Made by a program: the position numbers and the translations under genes | Notes under the pieces: model-generated | Seen by the model: the letters and a program-made list of their open reading frames with translations, nothing else | What the model was told of the DNA's origin: nothing | Database searches by the model: none | NCBI GenBank assembly: GCA_002298995.1 | Contig: DBMO01000070.1 | Span: forward strand, 141 to 47,750 | From: Desulfarculales bacterium UBA696 | GTDB lineage: Bacteria > Desulfobacterota > Syntrophobacteria > Syntrophobacterales > Syntrophobacteraceae | DNA: 47,610 bases | Direction: 5' to 3' | In this document: positions 33,901 to 42,022 of the stretch, in pieces | How positions within the stretch are numbered: position 1 is the stretch's first letter | How the letters are laid out: each line of letters starts with the position of its first letter

Positions 33901-36714
33901 TTGGTGCGCCAACTGGTGCAGGCCCATGCCTATTGGCGCCTAAAGGGATTGGCGGTGGACCTGGTGATCTGGAATGAAGATCACGCCGGTTATCGGCAAC
34001 TCCTCCACGACCAGATCATGGGGCTCATTGCCTCGGGAATCGAAGCCAACGCAACAGATCGACCAGGCGGCATTTTCGTTAGAGCCGCGGACCAGATAGC
34101 GGAGGAGGACCGCATCCTGATTCAAACGGTCGCCCGCGCTATCATCTCCGACAGCCTGGGGTTGCTGGAGGACCAGATCAGCGGTCGCACTCAAATGGAA
34201 GTATCCGTGCCCCTCCTTATCCCGACGCGAACCAATCGCCCGGAACCCCCGGCGGTCGCCCCGCTGCCTCGCCACGATCTGACGTTTTTCAATGGGCTGG
34301 GCGGATTCACCCCGGATGGGCGCGAGTACGTTATTACCACCGCGCATGGGCAGGTGACGCCGGCGCCGTGGGTAAATGTGCTGGCCAATCCCAACTTTGG
34401 GACCGTCATTTCAGAGAGCGGCCGTGCCTATACCTGGAGCGAGAATGCCCACGAGTTCCGCCTCACTCCCTGGGGGAACGATCCAGTGAGCGATTCGAGC
34501 GGAGAGGCGTTTTACCTCCGAGATGAAGAAACCGGCCATTTCTGGTCGCCCACGCCGCTGCCCTGCCGCGGAAGGACGCCATACGTCACCCGGCACGGGT
34601 TCGGCTACAGCGTCTTTGAGCACACGGAGCGCGGCATCCGATCCGAGCTGTGGGTTTACGTGGCCATGGACGCACAGGTCAAGTTCGCGGTGCTCAAAAT
34701 AAGTAACGAGTCGGGACGATCCCGCCGGCTCTCCGCTACCGGATATGCGGAATGGGTCCTCGGCGATCTGCGGCCGAAATCGGGCATGCACGTGATTACG
34801 GAAATTGACATTAGGAGCGGCGCGCTCTTCGCGCGCAATCCTTATAATTCGGAGTTTCGAGATCGGACCGCCTTTTTCGATGTGGACGAACCCTCTCGCA
34901 CCGTAAGCGGCGATCGGACTGAATTCCTGGGTCGAAACGGTACGTTGCGCGCTCCGGCCGCGTTGACGCGCTCTCGTCTTTCGGGCAAGGTCGGTGCTTC
35001 CCTGGATCCCTGCGCGGCTATCCAGGTGAGCTTCGATCTGGCCGCGGGGCAAGAGCGCGAGATCGTCTTCAGGCTCGGCGTGGGGCGGGATACTGACGAT
35101 GCAAGAAACCTTGTCAATCGCTTTCGAGGATCAACCGCCGCGCGCGGCGCTCTCGATGTGGCATGGCAGCATTGGACGCACACCCTTGGCGGGGTAAATG
35201 TGGAAACACCCGACGAGTCGATCAACGTGCTGGCTAACGGCTGGCTGCTGTACCAGACCCTGGCGTGCCGCCTTTGGGCGCGAAGCGGATACTACCAGTC
35301 GGGAGGCGCCTTCGGTTTCCGCGATCAGCTGCAGGACGTGATGGCACTAATCCATGCCAGGCCGCATCTCGTGCGCGAGCACCTGCTCCTTTGCGCGTCC
35401 CGTCAGTTCCAGGAAGGAGATGCCCAGCATTGGTGGCATCCTCCAACAGGGAGGGGTGTGCGTACTCACTGTTCGGACGATTACCTCTGGCTTCCGTTGG
35501 CGACGTACCGCTATGTTCTGAACACAGGGGACACCGGGGTGTTGGATGAGCCGGTTCACTTCGTCCAGGGCCGTACGGTAAACGCGGATGAGGACTCTTA
35601 TTACGATCTGCCAGGGCGCTCTGAAGAGGCGGCGAGTCTTTACGAGCACTGTGTTCGGGCCATCCTGAACAGCCTCAAATTCGGCGAGCATGGGTTGCCG
35701 CTGATCGGCTCCGGTGACTGGAACGACGGTATGAACCTGGTGGGCGAACACGGCGAAGGCGAGAGCGTGTGGCTGGGTTTCTTTCTATATGCAGTGCTAA
35801 TGAACTTCACTGAAGTTGCCCGTAAACATGGCGACGTGTCTTTTGCCAAACGTTGCGAAAAAGAGGCGGCTGAACTGCGCCGTAATATCGAAGAGCACGG
35901 CTGGGACGGCGAGTGGTATCGCCGCGCTTACTTTGATGACGGCTCGCCGCTTGGCTCGTCGGTTAACCCCGAATGCCGGATCGATTCGATTGCGCAAAGC
36001 TGGTCCGTGCTATCCGGCGCGGGAGATCCCGAGCGTTCGCGCATGGCCATGGAAGCGTTGGATGAGCGCCTCGTTCGCCGCGAGCATAAACTTATCCAAC
36101 TCCTGGATCCGCCCTTCGACCAGTCTGCAATGAACCCCGGCTACATAAAAGGCTATGTCCCAGGCGTGAGAGAAAACGGCGGGCAGTATACGCATGCAGC
36201 CATCTGGGCTGCAATGGCCTTCGCTCGCCTGGGGGACAACCGGCGTGCGTGGGAGCTCTTTACCATGATCAACCCAGTGAACCATGCAAGATCGGCCGAA
36301 GAGACCGCCACCTACAAAGTGGAACCCTATGTTGTTGCGGCCGATGTTTATGCGGTGCCACCGCATACCGGCCGAGGCGGTTGGACATGGTACACGGGTT
36401 CGGCTGCCTGGATGTACCGGCTGATTGTGGAATCACTCCTGGGGCTTAGGCTTGAAGTCGATAAACTGCGTTTTACACCTTGCCTCCCCGCGGATTGGGA
36501 AGGGTTTAAGATGCACTACCGTTATCGGGAGACAGTCTACCATGTCGCCGTTCTACAAACGCAGACCGGTAAAGATGAAATGAGCGTGACAGTTGATGGC
36601 GTCGAGCAACGCGAAAAGTACGTTCCCCTTGTTGACGACCATCGGGAACACTCGGTGGAGGTGAGAATAAACGTTGGGGCAGCACTTTCACACAGCAGCA
36701 ATTCCAGTAATTAA
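27931..36714 (+). CDS. ndvB: Cyclic beta-1,2-glucan synthase (NdvB/ChvB type)
   Basis: 2927 residues, the usual size of this inner-membrane enzyme. An N-terminal region precedes membrane helices at about 420-490. A GT84/GT2-like glucosyltransferase domain (about 500-830) carries LDTDTQLARDSAW near 646 and RRHRWIRGDWQ near 790. More helices follow (about 835-870 and 960-1010). A glycoamylase-like domain has WGISESGYNAID near 1455. Two GH94-type beta-sandwich regions and the catalytic barrel follow, with GAFGFRDQLQD (~2453), WWHPPTGRGVRTHCSDD and GSGDWNDGMN (~2592). In characterised enzymes UDP-glucose is polymerised on the protein, the GH94 part controls chain length by phosphorolysis, and the ring is closed. 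Such glucans serve in osmoadaptation and surface interaction. There is no NdvA exporter beside it. Confidence 0.95.
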   Translation: MEFNSETIGRTLLRLRTRVGGNCAAGNHAVDEPPLRSELFSADQMEQHGKTLAGWHRLRPGRQRDQLLTRLAENEGVLLSVHTLLTEAVKADRRITPAGEWLLDNFYLIEEQIRTARRHLPKGYSRELPRLLDGPSAGLPRVYDIALETISHGDGHVDPESLGSFLAAYQTVADLTLGELWAIPIMLRLALIENLRRVGTRIATDRTDRNLADYWADQMTEIAVTDPKSLILVIADMARSDPPMVSSFVAEFARRLQGQGPALALPLTWIEQRLSESSLTIEQLVRSENQQQAADQVSMSNSIGTLRFLGAMDWRDFVETISVVEQTLRQDSGCVYGNMDFATRDLYRHVVEKTAKNSPHSESAVARKAIQLAHDGAARKGGDDRSAHVGFYLVDKGLTQLERAAEVRLSPSAALCRVSRRYPLLLYGGTMLLFSVLLAGLMVVKAHGVGLHGSMLAMTGILSLLCASHLSMAVVNWLATLLVKPHPLPRMDFSKGIPPESRTLVIVPTMLTSFQNIEDLIDALEVRFLANRDDHLHFGLLTDFRDAPEETLPEDEPLLLLVRQRIEELNEKYRGSENDIFFLFHRPRRWNPQDRIWMGYERKRGKLADLNWLLRAGPHADHGDRFSLVVGATAILTDVRYVITLDTDTQLARDSAWRFIGAMSHPLNRARFDEETERVREGYGILQPRVAVSLPGANRSRYARMSGSDPGIDPYTRAVSDVYQDLFGEGSFIGKGIYDVDAFERATNGRFPANRILSHDLLEGCHARSGLLSDVHLYEEYPSRYSDDVSRRHRWIRGDWQIAQWVTPGVPDPDSRLRKNPLSMLSRLKIFDNLRRSIAPAALTLLLLLGWTVFPSAWFWTLSVIGIIVVPSLIGSFPGVIQKPGDVALGQHLAASARSAGRGLAQAMFALVCLPYEAFFSLDAVLRTVWRLLITHRRLLEWNPSSGSDHNGRTDLAGSYRTMWIAPVISAAAAITLALLRPTALFVAVPILALWFASPAIAWWISRPLARREARLTTGQTLFLRKLSRKTWAFFEAFVGPEDHWLPPDNFQEHPSAVVAHRTSPTNMGFALLANLSAYDFGYLSAEQLLERTANAFHTMETLERHRGHFYNWYDTQSLKPLLPLYISSVDSGNLAGHLLTLRQGLLALPDDNILGARLFDGLSDTLLVLVGIAGGAASTLLGQLQKDLELATCSKPDTLAAARPCLDGLATSAADVAAEINALDRPAELGDAGWWAQSFVRQCRDALDDMNFLAPWTPLLSSQSRPLDFHGIDEIPNLRQLSTLDAEILPEIERRLGLKITPEEKAWLDELRPLIMEASRRACSRIAVIERLALQSDELSHMEYDFLYDKTRHLLAIGYNVSEHRRDSSYYDLLASEARFSSFVAIAQGELPQDSWFALGRLLTTSGGEPILLSWSGSMFEYLMPLLVMPTYENTLLDQTYKAAVFRQIEYGRKSGVPWGISESGYNAIDVHLNYQYRAFGVPGLGLKRGLAEDLVIAPYASALALMVAPEKACLNLDRLAAGGAEGKFGLHEAIDYTPSRLPRGQTSVVVRSYMAHHQGMSLLSLAYLLLGRPMQKRFESEPLFQATMLLLQERVPKATAFYAHTTELAELLAASSGVDTPLRVFKSPDTPVPEVQLLSNGRYHVMITNAGGGYSRWKDIAVTRWREDSTRDNWGAFCYIRDVSGDSFWSTTYQPALKRSKNFETVFSEGRAEFRCRHDDLDAYTEVVVSSEDDIELRRITITNRTRRRREIDVTSYAEVVLAPPAADALHPAFSNLFVQTEIIRRQRAILCTRRPRSVDEQAPWMLHLMAVHGAEVGEVSYETDRMQFIGRGNTVADPQAMNGLPGPSGALSGTEGSVLDPIVAIRYRITLDPEKSATINIVTGIGESRDAALSLVEKYQDRRLADRVFDLAWTHSQVLLRQINATQADAQLYCRLAGSIIYANGLLRADPSVLIKNRRGQSGLWGYAISGDLPIVLLQIEDSANIELVRQLVQAHAYWRLKGLAVDLVIWNEDHAGYRQLLHDQIMGLIASGIEANATDRPGGIFVRAADQIAEEDRILIQTVARAIISDSLGLLEDQISGRTQMEVSVPLLIPTRTNRPEPPAVAPLPRHDLTFFNGLGGFTPDGREYVITTAHGQVTPAPWVNVLANPNFGTVISESGRAYTWSENAHEFRLTPWGNDPVSDSSGEAFYLRDEETGHFWSPTPLPCRGRTPYVTRHGFGYSVFEHTERGIRSELWVYVAMDAQVKFAVLKISNESGRSRRLSATGYAEWVLGDLRPKSGMHVITEIDIRSGALFARNPYNSEFRDRTAFFDVDEPSRTVSGDRTEFLGRNGTLRAPAALTRSRLSGKVGASLDPCAAIQVSFDLAAGQEREIVFRLGVGRDTDDARNLVNRFRGSTAARGALDVAWQHWTHTLGGVNVETPDESINVLANGWLLYQTLACRLWARSGYYQSGGAFGFRDQLQDVMALIHARPHLVREHLLLCASRQFQEGDAQHWWHPPTGRGVRTHCSDDYLWLPLATYRYVLNTGDTGVLDEPVHFVQGRTVNADEDSYYDLPGRSEEAASLYEHCVRAILNSLKFGEHGLPLIGSGDWNDGMNLVGEHGEGESVWLGFFLYAVLMNFTEVARKHGDVSFAKRCEKEAAELRRNIEEHGWDGEWYRRAYFDDGSPLGSSVNPECRIDSIAQSWSVLSGAGDPERSRMAMEALDERLVRREHKLIQLLDPPFDQSAMNPGYIKGYVPGVRENGGQYTHAAIWAAMAFARLGDNRRAWELFTMINPVNHARSAEETATYKVEPYVVAADVYAVPPHTGRGGWTWYTGSAAWMYRLIVESLLGLRLEVDKLRFTPCLPADWEGFKMHYRYRETVYHVAVLQTQTGKDEMSVTVDGVEQREKYVPLVDDHREHSVEVRINVGAALSHSSNSSN

Positions 36715-36724
36715 TTGCAAAGAA

Positions 36725-38131
36725 CTAATTTCCTCCTTGAACCCGAGTATCTCCGCTCCCTCCTACAATCCGCTCCAGCGGGCGCCCGAGCAGCCGGATC
36801 GCTATACCTCCGCCAATGCCGAGCAGCACCAGCAGCACGAAGAAAGTCTCGCGGTCCATTCGCTCCCAGAATGTACCGAGAAAGCCCGAGAAGTAGTTCC
36901 CGAAAAAACTGGACAGGAACCAGATCCCCATCATCATTGAGACGATGCGGGCGGGCGCCGCTTTCGTCACCAGCGAAAGGCCTATTGGCGAGAGGTAGAG
37001 TTCGCCCATGGTCATGATGAAAACGGTCCCGAGAAGCCATGCAATGCTTCGGCGCTCCTCCGGCCCCGTTCCCTGCACGGCGAAGATCATTACGATGTAG
37101 GAAACGCCAGCCAGAAAACAGCCCAGGGCCATTTTCATTATGCTCGACGGTTCTGATCCCTTGCGGGACTGCCATGTCCAGAATATGTTCAAAAGCGGCG
37201 CCAAAAGAAATATCAGGAGCGGGTTGAAGGCCTGGAACCAGGTCGAGGGGATGTCCAGCCCTAGGAGGTTCCAGTCCGTGTTCCGGTCGGCCCAGAGCTG
37301 CAGCGTGTTTCCCTGCTGCTCGTAGATTCCCCAGAAAATTATATTCAGCGCACAGAGCAGCACCAGTGCCCATACACGCTTTTGCTCATCGTGGGTGAGG
37401 GGTTTTTTCTCGCTCGGGCGTCCAGCGGTGCTCGTTACCAGGTCGGGAGCGAGTGTGTGCCGCCCGAACAGGTAGAGGCAAAGACCCGCTGTCATGCCCA
37501 CCCCCGCGGCCCCGAAACCGTAGTGCCAGCCGAGCTTCTGCCCGAGCGTGCCACAGACGAGAGGCGAAAAAAAGGCCCCGAGATTGATCCCCATGTAGAA
37601 AATGGTGAAAGCTCGATCCCGCCTCGGATCACTTGGTGGATAGAGGCTCCCGACCTGCGTTGATATATTGGGCTTGAAGGCGCCGTTGCCGAGTATCAGA
37701 AAAAGCAGCGCAAGAAAGAAGAGATACTCGCTGGCCATAAGGAAATGGCCGATGGCCATGAGGACTGCTCCCAGGATCACCGCGCGGCGCTGCCCAATTA
37801 CCCTGTCTGCGAGCATGCCCCCGAAAAATGGGGTCAGATAGACAAACGCGGTGTATAGCCCGTAAATCTGAGAAGAGAGCGGCTGCGGCCCTAGCGGTCC
37901 AAAGATCGATTCGAGCCCGCCTTTGACGAGCCCAAACCCGAGCACCCTTTGCCCGGCTTCGGGATGAATGAAGAGGTGGTCCACCATGTAGAGGACCAGA
38001 AGCGAGCGCATGCCGTAATAGGAAAAGCGCTCCCACATCTCCGTGAAGAAGAGAACGAACAATCCCGGCGGATGCCCCAGGATGGTATGGCCCGTCTCAA
38101 TATCGGCAGGTGCGACCCGCGGTTCCTGCAA
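36725..38131 (-). CDS. POT/PTR2-family proton-peptide symporter
   Basis: 468 residues if translation starts at the TTG at 38131, which has AAGGAGAG five bases upstream. An in-frame start at 38194 would add 21 polar residues and ignore that site. The signature FFTEMWERFSYYGMRSLLVL is the proton/ligand ExxERFxYYG motif of helix 1. FKPNISTQVGSLYPPSDPRR is the PTR2 signature, and FYMGINLGAFFSPLVCG and the late LYLSPIGLSLVTK are typical. About 12-14 helices. It imports di- and tripeptides, as family knowledge says. It converges with ndvB, with a 10-bp gap and no terminator between. Confidence 0.93.
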   Translation of the reverse strand: MQEPRVAPADIETGHTILGHPPGLFVLFFTEMWERFSYYGMRSLLVLYMVDHLFIHPEAGQRVLGFGLVKGGLESIFGPLGPQPLSSQIYGLYTAFVYLTPFFGGMLADRVIGQRRAVILGAVLMAIGHFLMASEYLFFLALLFLILGNGAFKPNISTQVGSLYPPSDPRRDRAFTIFYMGINLGAFFSPLVCGTLGQKLGWHYGFGAAGVGMTAGLCLYLFGRHTLAPDLVTSTAGRPSEKKPLTHDEQKRVWALVLLCALNIIFWGIYEQQGNTLQLWADRNTDWNLLGLDIPSTWFQAFNPLLIFLLAPLLNIFWTWQSRKGSEPSSIMKMALGCFLAGVSYIVMIFAVQGTGPEERRSIAWLLGTVFIMTMGELYLSPIGLSLVTKAAPARIVSMMMGIWFLSSFFGNYFSGFLGTFWERMDRETFFVLLVLLGIGGGIAIRLLGRPLERIVGGSGDTRVQGGN

Positions 38132-38521
38132 TATCTCTCCTTGTTTACAGTCAATGCCATGCCGCGAGCTTCGAACATAGCGATATTCGTGCAAAGCATT
38201 TCAAGGCTAGGCTAACTTCGTTAGCGCAAAAACTTGGGATGTAGCCCGCGAGAAGTGCTCAGCAAGTATTCTAAATTTATTGTCCCAAAATAGAAATCGA
38301 ATCATTAAGCGGGTCGGTCGGGAACAAGCTTCGAAAATCGTCATCCCCGCAGTGCTTTCGGGCGACAATCCGGCGGCCCTGAATTTCTCAATTACTAAAT
38401 TCCCTAAGTACCGAAATGATTGTTCCCTGCTGAAACTGTGCTTAGTTTTGCATGCATGCGGAAATGACCTGGGCGGGGAATTCAGCCGGCATAATTTTCT
38501 CGATTATGGAGAAATGGACTA
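38132..38521. other. 390-bp spacer between POT transporter and egtB
   Basis: Contains a small dyad GCTAAC-TTC-GTTAGC (38211-38225). A stretch at about 38339-38470 is bounded by GTCATCCCCGCA and, inverted, GTCATTTCCGCATGC, resembling a degenerate GTCAT-type intergenic repeat. An 80-codon frame across it is judged non-coding. Confidence 0.45.
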
Positions 38522-39823
38522 ATGGATAGACGTGAGAAACTTCTGGCGATGTATCGGAAGGTGAGGCGGGCAAGCTTGGATATGTGCGCCCCCTTGAGCA
38601 CGGAGGACTACCAGGTCCAGCCCTCCGAGGAGGTGAGCCCTCCAAAGTGGAACCTCGGGCACACAAGCTGGTTTTTCTGGCGCTTCATTCTGAGGCAAAA
38701 CGGCCTCTCCTTGCCCGTAGACGATGCATACGCCTATCTTTTGAACTCATATTATCACCGTGCAGGGTTGAGAAATTTGCGGGGCAGGCGAGGGGTTATT
38801 ACAAGGCCGACCGTAGAGGGAATCTATGATTACCGCAAGTCGGTGGACGAACGGATGGAACGGCTCATTTCAAGTGTCGGCGAAGAGGTGCTTGATCGGC
38901 TGGAATTTCTAATAACGGTTGGAAAAAATCACGAGCAGCAGCACCAGGAGCTTTTTTACACAGAGATCAAGAACATCTATCACTGGAATTTGGCCCATCT
39001 TCGCCCTGCGTATTTGCCGCCGGCTGCGGGCGCTCCTCACGCCCAAAAGGCGAAAGAAATCGAGTTTGTGCCTTTAGAGGGCGGTACTTTCGAGTTCGGA
39101 AACATCGAAGGCGGTTGGTGCTGGGATAACGAGCTGTGCACGCATAAGGCATTTGTGGATGATTTCGCGCTGTCCGACCGGCTTATCACGAATCGGGAGT
39201 TCTTCGAATTTATCGGGGACGGCGGGTACTCCAATTCGCTCCTGTGGCTCTCCGATGGATGGTACGAGATCGAGAAGCAGCGGTGGAGCGCCCCTCTTTA
39301 CTGGGAGGAGATCGATGGAAAGTGGTGGAACTTCACCCTTTCCGGAATGCGCGAAATTGATCCTGAAGAGCCGGTTTGCCACGTCAGCTTTTATGAGGCG
39401 TGTGCATTCGCCGCCTGGAAGTCCGAAAACGATCCCGGGTTCAAAGGGGCCAGGGTCCCAACGGAGCGCGAATGGGAGCATGCGGCAAGGATCTCCGGGG
39501 CGGAATCTTTGCCCGGCAATTTCGTGGAAGACAGAAGGCTCCATCCATCACCCGCAACTCCAGCAAACGGCGCTCCCCTGGCTCAGATGTTCGGAGACGT
39601 ATGGGAGTGGACTTCGAGCCATTACGAACCTTATCCCGGTTTCCGGGAGTTTCCCGACGATCTTTCCGAGTACAACGGCAAATTCATGAACAACCAGCGC
39701 GTGTTGCGAGGAGGTTCCTGCGTGACCCCGAGGGATCATATCCGTCTCAGCTACCGCAATTTCTGGCACCCGGCGGCCCGGTTTCAGTTCACCGGAATCC
39801 GGTTGGCGAAGGATTTAAGATAA
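38522..39823 (+). CDS. egtB: Ergothioneine sulfoxide synthase-type protein EgtB
   Basis: 433 residues. The N-terminal DinB-like helical domain has PPKWNLGHTSWFFWRF and TVGKNHEQQHQELFYTEI, giving the iron-binding His of the H-x3-H-x-E type. The C-terminal formylglycine-generating/sulfatase-modifying fold has EGGTFEFGN, CWDNELCTHKAFVDDF, PVCHVSFYEACAFAAWK, RVPTEREWEHAAR, FGDVWEWTSSHYEPYPGF and VLRGGSCVTPRDHIRLSYRN. EgtB joins a sulfur donor to hercynine in an oxygen- and iron-dependent reaction. The stop overlaps the egtD start by one base (TAATG), so the two are coupled. No egtA, egtC or egtE is present here. Oxygen use is notable if the host is an anaerobe. Confidence 0.93.
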   Translation: MDRREKLLAMYRKVRRASLDMCAPLSTEDYQVQPSEEVSPPKWNLGHTSWFFWRFILRQNGLSLPVDDAYAYLLNSYYHRAGLRNLRGRRGVITRPTVEGIYDYRKSVDERMERLISSVGEEVLDRLEFLITVGKNHEQQHQELFYTEIKNIYHWNLAHLRPAYLPPAAGAPHAQKAKEIEFVPLEGGTFEFGNIEGGWCWDNELCTHKAFVDDFALSDRLITNREFFEFIGDGGYSNSLLWLSDGWYEIEKQRWSAPLYWEEIDGKWWNFTLSGMREIDPEEPVCHVSFYEACAFAAWKSENDPGFKGARVPTEREWEHAARISGAESLPGNFVEDRRLHPSPATPANGAPLAQMFGDVWEWTSSHYEPYPGFREFPDDLSEYNGKFMNNQRVLRGGSCVTPRDHIRLSYRNFWHPAARFQFTGIRLAKDLR

Positions 39824-40887
39824 TGGCAAGCGACCTTACCGGGGGCGTCAAATTGGAAAGGGGACGCGAGGTCTTAAGGCCCGACATACCCCAGTCGTTT
39901 CGCCGCACCTTTGCGCTGGACGTTCTGGAAGGGCTTTCCCAAAAACCCAAGCGGATTGCCCCCGTGTACCTCTACGACGAAATAGGCAGCATGCTCTTCC
40001 AGCAGATTACCACGCTGGAAGAATATTACCTCACGCAATGCGAACAGGAAATTTTGACCCTGCACATGGAGGAAATCTATAAATCCCTTTCGCGCCAATC
40101 CTTCAACCTGATCGAACTTGGCGCGGGCGACGGGCGCAAGACAGTGTTGCTGATCGACCATTTCATAAAGAAAAGCCTCGATTTCGAATACATTACGCTC
40201 GATATTTCACCTGAGTCCATAAACGGCCTTTCCCTTATGCTGGAGGAGATGTTCCGACCCGCGAGGCTGAAGGTGACCGGCATCATCGCCGAGTATTTCG
40301 ACGGGCTGAAATGGCTCGCCGAGAGGAGCAGTTCGAGAAATCTCATACTGTTTCTCGGATCAAATATCGGGAACTTCGAATACGCGAAGGCGCAAAAGTT
40401 TCTCAGGCACCTGTGGGATTGTCTAAAACCTGACGACCAACTGCTGATCGGGTTTGACCTGAAAAAGGACATAGAGGTCCTGAACAGGGCCTACAACGAC
40501 TCCGGCGGGATCACTCGCGAATTCAACATGAATTTGCTCGACAGGATCAACCGGGAGTTGGGCGGCGATTTCGACAGGGGGAAGTTTCAATATTACAGCG
40601 GCTACGACGTGACCACCGGCGCGGTAGAGAGCTACCTGGTGAGTACGGAAAGACAGGAAGTCTTTATCAGGAATTTGAACAAGATTTTCCTGTTCGATGC
40701 CTGGGAACCCATTCATACCGAAAGCTCGTACAAATACCTCGAATCCGAGATCGCCTGCCTGGCCGCGGAAACAGGTTTTCAGGTAGAGAAGGATTTTTTC
40801 GACTCAAACAGGTATTTCGTCGACTCTCTCTGGCGGGTCCAAAAGCCGGGCGCCGCGATTGCTTCATGCAGTGCCGAATGCCTTTGA
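39823..40887 (+). CDS. egtD: L-histidine N-alpha-methyltransferase EgtD
   Basis: 354 residues starting at the ATG overlapping the egtB stop; a longer frame from 39400 is a shadow inside egtB. SAM fold: FNLIELGAGDGRKTVLLIDH, then YITLDISPESING, LILFLGSNIGNFEYAKA and LLIGFDLKKD. Histidine-recognition features of the family include YLYDEIGSMLFQQITTLEEYYLTQCE near the N terminus and ESSYKYLESE near the end. It trimethylates histidine to hercynine, the substrate of EgtB. Confidence 0.95.
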   Translation: MASDLTGGVKLERGREVLRPDIPQSFRRTFALDVLEGLSQKPKRIAPVYLYDEIGSMLFQQITTLEEYYLTQCEQEILTLHMEEIYKSLSRQSFNLIELGAGDGRKTVLLIDHFIKKSLDFEYITLDISPESINGLSLMLEEMFRPARLKVTGIIAEYFDGLKWLAERSSSRNLILFLGSNIGNFEYAKAQKFLRHLWDCLKPDDQLLIGFDLKKDIEVLNRAYNDSGGITREFNMNLLDRINRELGGDFDRGKFQYYSGYDVTTGAVESYLVSTERQEVFIRNLNKIFLFDAWEPIHTESSYKYLESEIACLAAETGFQVEKDFFDSNRYFVDSLWRVQKPGAAIASCSAECL

Positions 40888-40930
40888 GTGCTCAAACCAA
40901 TCCCATAATGCTTCCGAGAGGGGTACAAAC

Positions 40931-41869
40931 ATGGTCGATCCGACAGCAGCCAAACGGGAAGATTTCTGGCCCGAGCTTCCTTTGAATGCGTGGCAGGAAA
41001 CATATAACACCATGCACATGTGGACGCAGATAATCGGCAAGATTCGGCTGGCCCTTGCGCCAATGGTAAACCACTGGTGGCAGGTGACATTATACCTCAC
41101 CGCCCGGGGCTTCACCACATCCCCCATGCCTCATGGATCGGGGACCTTCCAAATCGACCTGGATTTTTTCACCCACGAGATGCTTATCCTTACGGATCAC
41201 GGAGAAAGACGCTCGATTGCCCTCAGACCCCGCCCGGTTGCCGACTTTTATCGCGAGACCATGGATACTCTCATCTCCATGGGGATAGAGGTCGCTATAT
41301 GGACGAAGCCGGTGGAGGTGGAGGAGCGAATTCCGTTCGAACAGGACACAAAGCATGCCGCCTACGATCCGCAATACGCTTTTCGCAATTGGAAAGTTTT
41401 GGCGAACTCAACACGGGTCATGCAGCAATTCCGCTCAAATTTCATTGGCAAGGTAAGCCCGGTGCACTTTTTCTGGGGAGGATTCGACCTGGCCGTGACG
41501 CGATTTTCCGGACGGCCCGCGCCAATCCACGGCCCGGTCCCGAACCTGGCCCATTTCGTCGCCATTGAAGCCTACACCCATGAGGTCAGCAGCTGCGGAT
41601 ACTGGCCCGGCGGCGGCCTCGGAGAGCCTTCATTTTACTGCTATGCCTACCCGGAACCAAAGGGATTCAAGGACTATCCGGTACAGCCGGAGGAGGCATA
41701 TTACCACCCCGACCTCGGAGAGTTCTTGCTGCCCTATGAGGCTGTCAGAACGGCGGCCTCGCCGGACGAGAAGCTTCTCTCGTTTTTCCAGAGCGCCTAT
41801 GAGGCCGCGGCAAACCTGGGCGGATGGGACCGTGCCGCGTTGGAGCGCACCTGGGATGTGAAAAGATAG
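40931..41869 (+). CDS. DUF5996 family protein
   Basis: 312 residues from the ATG at 40931 with GAGAGGGG upstream; a longer frame from 40859 overlaps egtD. The family blocks are WPELPLNAWQETYNTMHMWT, IGKIRLALAPMVNHWWQV, LTARGFTTSPMPHGSGTF, SPVHFFWGGFDLAVTRFSGR and GYWPGGG. No enzyme motif is known to me. It lies 43 bp after egtD in the same direction, so it is probably in the same transcript. It has many Trp, Tyr and His residues and is soluble. Confidence 0.88.
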   Translation: MVDPTAAKREDFWPELPLNAWQETYNTMHMWTQIIGKIRLALAPMVNHWWQVTLYLTARGFTTSPMPHGSGTFQIDLDFFTHEMLILTDHGERRSIALRPRPVADFYRETMDTLISMGIEVAIWTKPVEVEERIPFEQDTKHAAYDPQYAFRNWKVLANSTRVMQQFRSNFIGKVSPVHFFWGGFDLAVTRFSGRPAPIHGPVPNLAHFVAIEAYTHEVSSCGYWPGGGLGEPSFYCYAYPEPKGFKDYPVQPEEAYYHPDLGEFLLPYEAVRTAASPDEKLLSFFQSAYEAAANLGGWDRAALERTWDVKR

Positions 41870-41987
41870 CGATATTTCTTTTTGATATCTGCCGTCTCCC
41901 CGGTTTGCTATCTGATAGACCATTGTTCGATTCGAGGCCTATCTGGTTGTGTTTTCACTTGCTCTATGTTCTTGCTTTTTTGGTTCT

Positions 41988-42016
41988 TTGACGCTAGATT
42001 AGGCGTCTCATATAAG
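41988..42016 (+). promoter_or_regulatory. Sigma-70 promoter of cold-shock gene 2
   Basis: TTGACG (41988-41993) - N17 - TATAAG (42011-42016). The predicted start, near 42022, places the conserved leader element at the very 5' end of the mRNA and gives a leader of about 104 nt. Confidence 0.75.
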
Positions 42017-42022
42017 CAGTCC

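Noticed and set aside
39400..39822. Long upstream extension of the egtD frame
   Set aside because: It lies wholly within egtB in another frame and lacks EgtD features; the TAATG overlap gives a better start.
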